This document shows positions 7,890 to 15,369 of a stretch of DNA of 29,772 nt, piece by piece. The notes beneath the pieces were generated by a model, which was not told where the DNA came from, searched no databases, and saw only the letters and a list, made by a program, of their open reading frames with translations. The stretch is from UBA1067 sp963661055 (lineage in GTDB: Bacteria > Verrucomicrobiota > Kiritimatiellia > RFP12 > UBA1067). The stretch covers positions 1 to 29,772 of the forward strand of contig CAVLAC010000010.1 of the NCBI GenBank assembly GCA_963661055.1, given 5' to 3'. Each line of letters opens with the position of its first letter. Position 1 is the first letter of the stretch. Position numbers and translations under genes: made by a program.

Positions 7890-9251
7890 TTAATTATATA
7901 AGCCGTTTAAGCCGACAATGGCGCGTCCCCACGCCCGCGCCTTGGCGAATTGCTCCAAGGAATAGCTCTCATTCGGAGAGTGTATGCGGTCAGCCGACTG
8001 CCCCCAGCCCACAATGAGCGGCGCGGCACCCGATACTTCGCGCAAAAGCGAAATGACAGGAATGGAGGCTCCGTCCCACTGAAAAACGGGCCCGCGCGAG
8101 TCGAGTTCCGTCAGAATCTCCCGCGCCATATGAAAGAGAGGCGAAGCAAGCGGAAGCCTAAAGCCGCCCGCGCCTGGACTCCACTCGTCAATTGTGAGCA
8201 CCATTCCGCGCGGCACATTTGCCTCGAGATGTGCCTTCACCGCCTCAAAGGCGCGGCTCGGACTCTGCCCTGGCACAAGACGCATCGAAATCTTCGCAAA
8301 GGCTTGGGCAGGGATAATCGTCTTCGACCCCGCGCCACCATAACCCGCGTGGATTCCGTTAACCTCAATCGTCGGCTCAAAAGCATTGCGTGCGGCGAGG
8401 GAGTGTCCGCGCGTACCTCCATCGGGTGCACAGCCCATATCTTCCGTAAACGCCGCGACATCGGGCATACTCGCTTCCGCCGCGGCACTTTCTTCGTCCG
8501 TCGGCGGAATTATGCCATCTAAGAAACCCTTTACGGCGATAGAGCCATCCGTATTATGGAGTGAGGCAACCAGCTCGGCGATTCCTTGGGCGGGATTCGG
8601 AGCAATGCCACCATATTCACCCGAATGCAAATCGCGCGAGGGACCCGTGAGGCGAATCGTAAAGTGGCAAACGCCGCGCAAACCCGCGACAATAGCGGGA
8701 CGCAACTCGGGCGCGGCATTTGTGTCGCAAACGAGCAAAACATCCGCCGCGAGACAACGGCGCATATCGGGTGCAAGCCGCGAAAGTGCCGCGCTCCCCG
8801 ACTCTTCTTGTCCCTCAAGGATGACTTTTAGAGTCGGAATTGCCTTGGAATTGGGGTCAGAGAGAAAATCACGCACGCCACAGAGAAAGGCGAAAGATTG
8901 CCCTTTATCATCTTGTGCCCCACGACAATAGACGCGCCCATCTTTGAGGGTTGGTTCAAACGGAGGCGTTGCCCACTCCGCAACTGGGTCGGCGGGTTGG
9001 ACATCATAGTGTCCGTAAAAGAGCAAAGTCGGCGCACCTTCCGTGCCTTTGCGCTCGGCAAGGACGATGGGGGGCGCGGCATTTCCCTTCTCAATCGGGG
9101 GCATTATGAGTTCAGCCGTAAATCCGAGTTTTGTGAACCAAGTTTTCCACCAAAGGGCACAGTCCGCACATTCGCGAAGCGCGGCGGGATCCGCGCCAAT
9201 AGATTTAAAGCGCAGAAGTTCGAAATACTCTTTTTGGACGGAGTTTTCCAT
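7890..9251 (-). CDS. M20 family metallopeptidase (dipeptidase-like)
   Basis: A 453-residue M20/M25/M40 peptidase, predicted cytoplasmic since no signal peptide is present. Metal-site motifs are intact: His81 and Asp83 in GHYDVQP, bridging Asp114 in GAQDDKGQ, the catalytic and metal glutamates in GQEESGS (149-150), Asp176, and a late His in DRIHSPNES. The dimerisation/lid domain with RDLHSGEYGG lies near 206-215. It matches the CNDP/DapE-like group that cleaves dipeptides or acylated amino acids. The start at 9251 is chosen because GGAGG lies directly upstream; an open frame extending to 9290 would begin inside the previous gene without a better signal. Its place between a Lol exporter and an oxidoreductase suggests co-transcription rather than an obvious shared pathway. 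Confidence 0.9.
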   Translation of the reverse strand: MENSVQKEYFELLRFKSIGADPAALRECADCALWWKTWFTKLGFTAELIMPPIEKGNAAPPIVLAERKGTEGAPTLLFYGHYDVQPADPVAEWATPPFEPTLKDGRVYCRGAQDDKGQSFAFLCGVRDFLSDPNSKAIPTLKVILEGQEESGSAALSRLAPDMRRCLAADVLLVCDTNAAPELRPAIVAGLRGVCHFTIRLTGPSRDLHSGEYGGIAPNPAQGIAELVASLHNTDGSIAVKGFLDGIIPPTDEESAAAEASMPDVAAFTEDMGCAPDGGTRGHSLAARNAFEPTIEVNGIHAGYGGAGSKTIIPAQAFAKISMRLVPGQSPSRAFEAVKAHLEANVPRGMVLTIDEWSPGAGGFRLPLASPLFHMAREILTELDSRGPVFQWDGASIPVISLLREVSGAAPLIVGWGQSADRIHSPNESYSLEQFAKARAWGRAIVGLNGLYN

Positions 9252-9261
9252 AACCCCCTCC

Positions 9262-9894
9262 TCATTTCTCGTGGAGAACCCCGTCCTCAAGCGTGAGGGT
9301 TCTATCGCAAATCGCCGCTGCCGCTGGAGAGTGAGTCACCAAAACGAGTGCTGTTTGCTTATTCTGGGAAAGTTCGGAGAGAATACGCAAGATATCCGCG
9401 CCTGTCATCGCGTCAAGGTTGCCCGTCGGCTCATCCGCGAGGACGAGATCGGGGTCCGTCACCAAAGCCCGCGCGAGAGCGACGCGTTGGCGTTCGCCAC
9501 CCGAGAGTTCCGCTGGTAAATGCTTGGCACGCGCCTCAAGTCCGACACGCGAAAGAAGTTCCTTCGCACGCTTTATCGCGGCAGGACCATAGTCGCCCTT
9601 GCGAACCCGCGTCGGAAGAAGCACATTCTCGAGCACCGTTAACTCGGGCATCAAGTGAAACGCCTGAAAGACAAAGCCAAAGTTTGACGGACGCGTCACC
9701 GTGCCCGAGGTTGGCTTAAGGAGTCCGCCTAAGATATGAAGGAGGGTTGACTTTCCCGCGCCCGAACGCCCCACAATCGCGACTTTTTCGCCTGGACGCA
9801 CGGAAAAATTAACGCCACGCAAGACTTCGATGGGTTTTTGACCAGGAATCTTGAAGCGCTTCTTTACATCTATCGTGCCTAAAACTATCGACAT
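9262..9894 (-). CDS. lolD: LolD-type lipoprotein-release ATPase
   Basis: A 210-residue ABC ATPase. Walker A GRSGAGKS (42-49), Q-loop in FVFQAFHLMPELTVLEN, signature LSGGERQR (130-137), Walker B LVLADEP (150-156) then TGNLD, and the switch motif VTHS are all present, and the length is that of LolD. The start at 9894 has GGAGGGG 6 bp upstream; an ATG at 9915 is in frame but would overlap the permease gene and has no such site. Together with the LolC/E-type permease immediately upstream it forms the transporter that detaches lipoproteins from the inner membrane. Its stop codon is embedded in the ribosome site of the M20 peptidase gene. Confidence 0.9.
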   Translation of the reverse strand: MSIVLGTIDVKKRFKIPGQKPIEVLRGVNFSVRPGEKVAIVGRSGAGKSTLLHILGGLLKPTSGTVTRPSNFGFVFQAFHLMPELTVLENVLLPTRVRKGDYGPAAIKRAKELLSRVGLEARAKHLPAELSGGERQRVALARALVTDPDLVLADEPTGNLDAMTGADILRILSELSQNKQTALVLVTHSPAAAAICDRTLTLEDGVLHEK

Positions 9895-9907
9895 TTGAGT
9901 CCCCTCC

Positions 9908-11131
9908 TTATTCATTCAGCGCCTTAACGGGATCTTTAAGTGCCGCGAGCGCGGCAGGGACAAGGGACGCAAGAAGTCCGAAGACATAGACAATCAAGAC
10001 GGACCACACGATATCCGAGAAAACGATGCGGTGGGGAATGCGGGCGAGTCCATAAACGGACTCAGGGAACACGCTCACCCCGATATGGGCTAGCCACTCG
10101 ACGATACTCTGCAAGTTCGTGAGTATCGCCCAGCTCGCGAGGAGCCCGAGGATAATCCCGAGGGTGCACTGAATCATCCCGTGCGTCATAAAGACCGCCA
10201 TAATTTGTCCGCGACGGAATCCGAGGGCTTTCAAAAGCCCGATTTCGGGTGTCTTTTGCACAGTTAAGACGAGCAAAGTATTCATTACGCAGAAAAGCGC
10301 GACGAGGGAGATGAGAAGAAGCAAAACCGCCGTCATATTCTTCTCAACCGCAAGTGCCGCGAAAAGCTCGCGGTCCGCTTCTTGCCAAGTAATTTGCCGT
10401 AGCCCTGGGCGCACCGCCTTTATCTCTTCGCTAATGCGGGCAAACACCTTCGCATTGGTGGGTTCTGCAGTCTTAATGTGCACGGCAAAAACGCCTTGCT
10501 CCATACCCATCAGGTCGCGAACTGCGTCAAGGCTCGCCGCGACATAACCCGAATCGTAATCATACTGTCCGCAAGAGAATATGCCACCGACCTTCCACTT
10601 AAGGGGCAAGTAGACCTCGTCCTTCGCGGCGAGGGTTTTCGGAGAGTATATCGTCACCTCATCACCCACCCAAACACCTAACTGCCGTGCGACATGGCGT
10701 CCGATAATAAGTGTATCGGGCTCTAAATCGAAAGTTCCCGCGAGCGGCTTGCCCACACGATACGCCTTCTTGAAGTCATCCCCTTCTACGCCAAGGATAA
10801 TCGGCGCGAGGACGCGTCCGCGATACGAGAGGAGTACCCGCGTATCAATCTCGGGGGTCACGCTCGTCACGCCCGAAATCGTACGAAGCTTTTCCGCAAG
10901 CGGTATTTCGTTCGTGACCACGCTCCCGACGGACGGCACAAGCGAGATGTGGGGCTTAAAATCGAGGATTTTCTCTTCCCAAATATCGCCGAACCCCGTC
11001 ATAACGCCGCGCACAACAACGACGGCGGTAATCCCGAGCATAACCCCTAGGATAGAGACGAGGGTAATAACCGAAGCGACGGAACGCTTGGGTTTGAGAT
11101 ACTTAAGAGCAAGAAAGAGCGGAAAGGACAT
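9908..11131 (-). CDS. LolC/LolE-type lipoprotein-release permease
   Basis: A 407-residue inner-membrane permease with the classical Lol layout: one membrane segment near 22-46, a long periplasmic domain (about 47-260), then three segments near 265-290, 312-338 and 370-398. The N-terminus (FLALKYLKPKRSVASVITLVSILGV) is characteristic of LolC/E. Only one permease gene accompanies LolD, so it probably acts as a homodimer, as in bacteria with a single LolF-type subunit. The ATG overlaps by one base the TAA stop of the toroid protein gene (TAATG), making coupled translation likely. The operon also makes a Tat lipoprotein, a plausible client. Confidence 0.9.
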   Translation of the reverse strand: MSFPLFLALKYLKPKRSVASVITLVSILGVMLGITAVVVVRGVMTGFGDIWEEKILDFKPHISLVPSVGSVVTNEIPLAEKLRTISGVTSVTPEIDTRVLLSYRGRVLAPIILGVEGDDFKKAYRVGKPLAGTFDLEPDTLIIGRHVARQLGVWVGDEVTIYSPKTLAAKDEVYLPLKWKVGGIFSCGQYDYDSGYVAASLDAVRDLMGMEQGVFAVHIKTAEPTNAKVFARISEEIKAVRPGLRQITWQEADRELFAALAVEKNMTAVLLLLISLVALFCVMNTLLVLTVQKTPEIGLLKALGFRRGQIMAVFMTHGMIQCTLGIILGLLASWAILTNLQSIVEWLAHIGVSVFPESVYGLARIPHRIVFSDIVWSVLIVYVFGLLASLVPAALAALKDPVKALNE

Positions 11132-12831
11132 TAAATGTCAACCTCAACGCCTACATCGTCAGAACGGTCCACGGCATTCGAAGACTTAGAGTCGTCATCA
11201 TGCACTTCCGCCGTCGCTTTCGTTTGGGAAGTCGGCAAATAGCGGTAGTAGACCATCAACTGCAGGGCGACAAGGCAGGTGCTCATCACATCGCCTTTGT
11301 AGCCATCTTGACTGCAATTGTAATAGCCTTGCTTGTGAGGCTTGCCCGTCCAGTCCTTAATGGACTCAGGGAGCGTCGTGAGGGTGCTCGTGTAGAGCTT
11401 CTTCATCGCGACATTCCACTTCTGCCAAGCGACTTCGTCCGCTTTTGCCGCGCCTTCGCGCATACCCGCCTGATATTTACACTGGGTCGCGTAGTAGCAG
11501 TAGTACTGAGCATTCCCGCCGAGGTTGTTCTGCTCTTGCGAGAGTTCTTTCGCGTTAAAGGTCGGCTGCCATGTCTTCATAAAGTCAAGGGCTTTACGAA
11601 CCTCGGGCTGACTTGAGAAGCCAAGAAGCTGCATCGCGAGGCATCCTGTCGCCGTCAACCCCGTAGGACCGCCACCCGCCGTGTAGTTAAAGCCGCCATT
11701 CTTGAAGTTGCGCGTCTTTAGACACCGCATCGCCTTTTTAATGCACTCGTCGAGTCCGTCTGGATGCAATCCCGCCATTTTACCCGCCTTAAGCGCCTGA
11801 AGTGCCCAACCCGCGAAGGACATATCATCGCGCGTCGATTTGGGGTTAATCTTGTAATCCCAACCTCCCGTCGGAGACTGTCCTTTCACAATACGGTCAA
11901 GGCACATCATCGCCGTCTCTTTGCAGTTCGGGTTTTTTGTCATACCATACGCTTCGCAAAGCGCATAGGTCGCAATCAAGAAGGCATATTCATTGCCATC
12001 CACGCCCACCATTCGTACGACAGGGCCTGGGCGCACCGAGCTAACGAGGAACTCTATCGCCTTTTGTACCGTCGGGCCAAAGTCCTTCTGGTACGGCGAA
12101 GGTGCACCCGGGTATTCGCCGTGGGCGAGGTAAGTCAAAACGGCGAGAGCCGTGTTGGCAAGCGGATTCATTCCCGTCGCCCAGCTTCCGTTTGGCTTCT
12201 GTACGCCCTTGAGCCACCACAAAATCTTCATAACGGCGGCTTCGGTCTGGCTATCGCCATAGCCCGCGCCACCACGCGTCGCCGCGCCAATCGAGCCCGG
12301 ATTACGCGACCCCGTCATAGCCTTCATCTTTACAGGCGAGTCGACGAACGCGACCGAATCTTGCGCGGCGGGTTTCGCCGAGACGGTTTGTTGCTGGGCG
12401 GGCGCGGCGGCAGGCGCGACCGTGGTCATTGGGCCAGGCGTTGCCACATCCACCATAATCTCAACATCCTCGAGTGGCGGCGGCTCTATGTCGTCTGGCG
12501 GTTCTTCCGCAATTTCTTCGAGGGACTCTTCCGCCGAATCGTCTACTTCGCCAATACGGATTTCTATCGTCTTTTTCGCCTGCCCCGTGACTTCCGTCAT
12601 AACGATAAGGACAATGACGAACATAACAACCGTCACGCACGCAATTAGAGGTGCCGCGAGACGCTGAAGCTCAATACGCGCAATCTTGTATTCGCGGGAA
12701 TTGCGCGGCTTAGAAAAGCCCTTCATCATCGCGATAACGCGCTTGAAGAAGCCTTCCGTCTGGAAGCGCTCATTAATCTCTTCGAGCTTAAATTCTATAT
12801 CTTCACTTAGTTCCTCGGGGGTCTCTTCCAT
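11131..12831 (-). CDS. TonB-like membrane protein with squalene-cyclase-type toroid domain
   Basis: A 566-residue protein in the position where an exbB-exbD operon normally has tonB. Residues 1-55 are cytoplasmic and charged, 58-80 form one membrane helix, and 99-145 are an acidic, proline-rich stretch (EEPPDDIEPPPLEDVEI), the topology and wording of TonB/TolA linkers. From about 190 to 535 it has prenyltransferase/squalene-oxidase-like repeats with QW-type turns (GVQKPNGSW 209-217, GQSPTGGWDY 318-326, RNFKNGGFNY 374-383). Such repeats build an alpha/alpha barrel. The DxDD acid motif of hopene cyclases is not seen and the domain is predicted periplasmic, so it is probably a binding or force-coupling domain, not a terpene cyclase. 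The C-terminus is acidic and disordered, and a TonB C-terminal domain is not recognisable. Function inferred from architecture and neighbours only. Confidence 0.75.
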   Translation of the reverse strand: MEETPEELSEDIEFKLEEINERFQTEGFFKRVIAMMKGFSKPRNSREYKIARIELQRLAAPLIACVTVVMFVIVLIVMTEVTGQAKKTIEIRIGEVDDSAEESLEEIAEEPPDDIEPPPLEDVEIMVDVATPGPMTTVAPAAAPAQQQTVSAKPAAQDSVAFVDSPVKMKAMTGSRNPGSIGAATRGGAGYGDSQTEAAVMKILWWLKGVQKPNGSWATGMNPLANTALAVLTYLAHGEYPGAPSPYQKDFGPTVQKAIEFLVSSVRPGPVVRMVGVDGNEYAFLIATYALCEAYGMTKNPNCKETAMMCLDRIVKGQSPTGGWDYKINPKSTRDDMSFAGWALQALKAGKMAGLHPDGLDECIKKAMRCLKTRNFKNGGFNYTAGGGPTGLTATGCLAMQLLGFSSQPEVRKALDFMKTWQPTFNAKELSQEQNNLGGNAQYYCYYATQCKYQAGMREGAAKADEVAWQKWNVAMKKLYTSTLTTLPESIKDWTGKPHKQGYYNCSQDGYKGDVMSTCLVALQLMVYYRYLPTSQTKATAEVHDDDSKSSNAVDRSDDVGVEVDI

Positions 12832-12854
12832 AATCTCATCCTTCTTTTAGACCT

Positions 12855-13271
12855 TTAGAGTGAAAACACGCTGACACTAAAAAGCTCATTCTTGTAGCAA
12901 ATGTCGAGGACATCCACGAGCGCCTTATGCGGACTATTCCCCGCGCACTTGATGATAATCGGCGTCTTCTTCGAGGTACGGGCAATGTCGTGAAGGTTCT
13001 TATCGAGTCCCGAACGGTCAACTTCGCGTCCGTTGTAGATAATTACGCCCTGCGCGCTGCCATCATAGCGGCGACCAATTTCGATATTCACCGAAACATC
13101 GTCCGACGCTTCGCTCGAGCTACTCGCGGCAGGTGCGGGCCTATTCACATTGAGTTTTGTGAAGAGATCTTCCTGCTTAATCGTAACGACGAAGAAGATG
13201 ATGAGTTCGAACACCACGTCAATCATCGGCGTGAGGTCGAGCTGCGGATTTTCTTGTTCCTTCCTAGCCAT
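12855..13271 (-). CDS. ExbD/TolR family protein (second paralogue)
   Basis: A 138-residue ExbD/TolR protein: short cytoplasmic tail, one membrane helix (about 16-32) with the proton-carrying aspartate Asp18 in LTPMIDVVFE, then a periplasmic domain. Its first 30 residues differ from those of the paralogue just upstream at one position only, while the periplasmic domains are quite different, including a Ser/Ala-rich linker (48-58) here. It starts one base after the upstream paralogue ends. It should join the ExbB-type channel encoded two genes upstream and use proton flow to move periplasmic partners. Confidence 0.9.
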   Translation of the reverse strand: MARKEQENPQLDLTPMIDVVFELIIFFVVTIKQEDLFTKLNVNRPAPAASSSSEASDDVSVNIEIGRRYDGSAQGVIIYNGREVDRSGLDKNLHDIARTSKKTPIIIKCAGNSPHKALVDVLDICYKNELFSVSVFSL

Positions 13272-13272
13272 A

Positions 13273-13722
13273 TTACCTCACCCTCTTTAGACGCTTGCGT
13301 TCATGGGTCTTATCCTCGCCAATCGCGACGAATGAGATACGCCAAATCTTCGCCTTCGTGCACGCGTCCATCACTTTACGGACGGCATCGTGTTGCGTGG
13401 CAAAGTCGGCTCGAATCATCACGGGGAATTCGCGATGGAGCTTATCGTAACGCGCCTTCACGCGGCGATACACATCGTCGGGGGTCAGCGTCACATCGCC
13501 CATCGAGATACGCCCATTTTGCGCGATATCAATACGCATATGGTCGGGCGGCAATTCATCTGGCGTAAGCACAATGCCGTGCCGCCCATCCTCCAGCTCA
13601 ATGGTCTCATCCTTCTTCTGCGCTTCGGTCAAAGTAACCACGAAGAAGATGATGAGCTCAAAGACGACGTCAATCATTGGCGTCAAATCGAGCTGCGGAT
13701 TTTCTTGATCCTTCCTAGCCAT
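13273..13722 (-). CDS. ExbD/TolR family protein (first paralogue)
   Basis: A 149-residue ExbD/TolR protein with the same N-terminal 30 residues and membrane helix as the following gene (Asp18 in LTPMIDVVFE). Its periplasmic domain (about 35-135) has the ExbD pattern of a glycine-rich strand pair (IAQNGRISMGDVTL) followed by a helix and the PVMIRAD strand seen in the family. The C-terminus is strongly basic (HERKRLKRVR). Two different ExbD subunits in one operon suggest a mixed stator or two alternative outputs of one motor. Confidence 0.9.
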   Translation of the reverse strand: MARKDQENPQLDLTPMIDVVFELIIFFVVTLTEAQKKDETIELEDGRHGIVLTPDELPPDHMRIDIAQNGRISMGDVTLTPDDVYRRVKARYDKLHREFPVMIRADFATQHDAVRKVMDACTKAKIWRISFVAIGEDKTHERKRLKRVR

Positions 13723-13736
13723 AGTTAGGAACTCAC

Positions 13737-14561
13737 TTAAGCTTGAGGCACTTCCTCTGCAGGCACCTCTTCCGCGCCCGTATCGACTTCAACATTACGA
13801 AGTCCGTTCAGGAACTCCATCGTCACGGCGGTCATACGCAGAATAAGGCGGTTGGCGTTATTACGTAGCGAATAGAACACCGCGATACACGGAATAGAAA
13901 TACACAGACCCGCCGCCGTCGTCCAAAGCGCCTGACCGATGGAGTTCGCGAGTGCTGCCGCGTCGCCTGCACCGCCCGAAGCGAGAGCTTCGAACGTCAA
14001 AATCATTCCTTGCACCGTACCGAGCAAGCCAAGCGAGGGACCCAAGTTGCCACAAACCGAGACCCAGTTAAGGCGTTGCATAAGCTTCTCTTGTTCGAGA
14101 TCCGAGGCGGCAGTAACCGCTTCCTGAATAACATCAAAGCCTTCCTCAACATGCTGGAACGCGGCAGAAAGGATGTTCGACATTGACGAGGGGGTATTCT
14201 GGCAAGCTTCCATCGCCGCGACAATATCGCCTTCGCTCATCGCCGTCTGCACCTTCTCAATAAGCTTATTGGGCATCAACTTCGCGGGTTTAATCAGAAT
14301 CGTACAGTCAATAGCGAAGTAAATCGCGAGCATACCGTCGCCAAAGAGGGCGAACCAGAGGAGCATACCGACGACACCCGAACCGAACACGATTTCATAG
14401 AAGCCACCGCCCGAGGAAGAAGACGCTTTCGCATCCGCACTCACGGCTTGACCATCTTCACCAGTAAGCTCCTGTCCATAAGTGTGGAGGGCTGCGACGG
14501 GCGCGGCACACGTACCGATTAGGATTGCAAGTGCCGCCAACGATTTCTTGAACTTTGTCAT
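13737..14561 (-). CDS. ExbB/TolQ/MotA family proton channel with signal peptide
   Basis: A 274-residue channel subunit. After an N-terminal signal-like helix (residues 5-24, ending AAPVAA) and a low-complexity linker (40-53), there are three membrane segments at about 60-88, 168-190 and 208-231. The conserved ExbB/TolQ stretch NLGPSLGLLGTVQGMILTF lies at 172-190 and the third helix carries the Thr-rich ALWTTAAGLCISIP. The extra N-terminal export signal differs from E. coli ExbB but occurs in other ExbB-like proteins. It lies 15 bp upstream of exbD and should assemble with the two ExbD proteins. Its C-terminus is acidic and proline-containing. Confidence 0.9.
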   Translation of the reverse strand: MTKFKKSLAALAILIGTCAAPVAALHTYGQELTGEDGQAVSADAKASSSSGGGFYEIVFGSGVVGMLLWFALFGDGMLAIYFAIDCTILIKPAKLMPNKLIEKVQTAMSEGDIVAAMEACQNTPSSMSNILSAAFQHVEEGFDVIQEAVTAASDLEQEKLMQRLNWVSVCGNLGPSLGLLGTVQGMILTFEALASGGAGDAAALANSIGQALWTTAAGLCISIPCIAVFYSLRNNANRLILRMTAVTMEFLNGLRNVEVDTGAEEVPAEEVPQA

Positions 14562-14610
14562 AATTTTTACTTCTTTTAGTTGTGAAAGATTAGTGAAAGA
14601 GAGTTAGAGA

Positions 14611-15369
14611 TTAGAGGCTACGCGCCTGAGTGCGCAAGCTTTCCGCCCGCGCCGCCATACCGAGCTTATCAAAGCACTGCGCCGCCTTTTGCATAGCCGT
14701 CGCACGCGCCATCTTGCACGGTTCATCGTTGTACATCAAAGCTACGCGCAAATACGAGTCGGTCAATGCCTTACGATAAGTATCAGGTCCCTCAGGGCCC
14801 GCCGCGAGAATCATATCGCCGCGCATAACGAGTGCTTCCGCACCCGTCGCCCGATCGCCGCTTTCCACGGCGAGGCGCAAGCAGTTCTCGAGCTGCGTCG
14901 ATTTACCAAGCTTCAGCAAAACTTGCCAATACGAAGGCGCGAGTTCGCCAACATACGCCGCCTCACGATTATCATTGATGATAAGCCGCGCCGCCTTTTC
15001 TGCCGCCTGAGCCTGCCCCGCCGCGAGATGTGCCTCGACGAGGTAACGCGCGGCGGGCTTATCCCAGACGAGCATCTTGTAGGTACGAACAATGGCTTCC
15101 AAATCCTTAATCGCCGAAGCGCCCTTGCCACTCTTCACGAGTTCCACCGCACGGTCGAAAGTCTTGGGCTTTTCAATCTCAAGGTCGGTTACATCGTCCA
15201 ACTTAAATTCGACGGTCGTATTCTTGGAAGTGACCGAATACGCCTTTGAGCGGGCTTGCCACTCAATGTCGCCCGTTTTCGCACCCTGCGCCGTGCGAAT
15301 CGTGCCTGGAATCGCCCAGAGCGTCGAAGCCGCCAAAATCGCGGGTATCGCCAATGTCAATTTATTCAT
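14611..15369 (-). CDS. Secreted small TPR-type protein
   Basis: A 252-residue predicted periplasmic protein. The start at 15369 has AAGGAG 7 bp upstream and is followed by a signal peptide (MNKLTLAIPAILAASTLWA). The first mature segment (about 20-75) is beta-rich with GDIEWQARSKAYSV; residues 80-250 are helical with alanine-rich pairs resembling tetratricopeptide repeats (KSGKGASAIKDLEAIV, YLVEAHLAAGQAQAAEKAA, KAAQCFDKLGMAARAESL). It overlaps the end of the large TPR gene by 8 bp and precedes exbB by 49 bp, so it is part of the same envelope module, perhaps as a scaffold. An open frame extends upstream to 15507 but only inside the previous gene. I do not recognise a named family. Confidence 0.75.
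   Translation of the reverse strand: MNKLTLAIPAILAASTLWAIPGTIRTAQGAKTGDIEWQARSKAYSVTSKNTTVEFKLDDVTDLEIEKPKTFDRAVELVKSGKGASAIKDLEAIVRTYKMLVWDKPAARYLVEAHLAAGQAQAAEKAARLIINDNREAAYVGELAPSYWQVLLKLGKSTQLENCLRLAVESGDRATGAEALVMRGDMILAAGPEGPDTYRKALTDSYLRVALMYNDEPCKMARATAMQKAAQCFDKLGMAARAESLRTQARSL

Noticed and set aside
11131..12831. Hopanoid or terpene cyclase
   Set aside because: A membrane anchor puts the toroid in the periplasm, no DxDD motif is visible, and there are no isoprenoid genes nearby.
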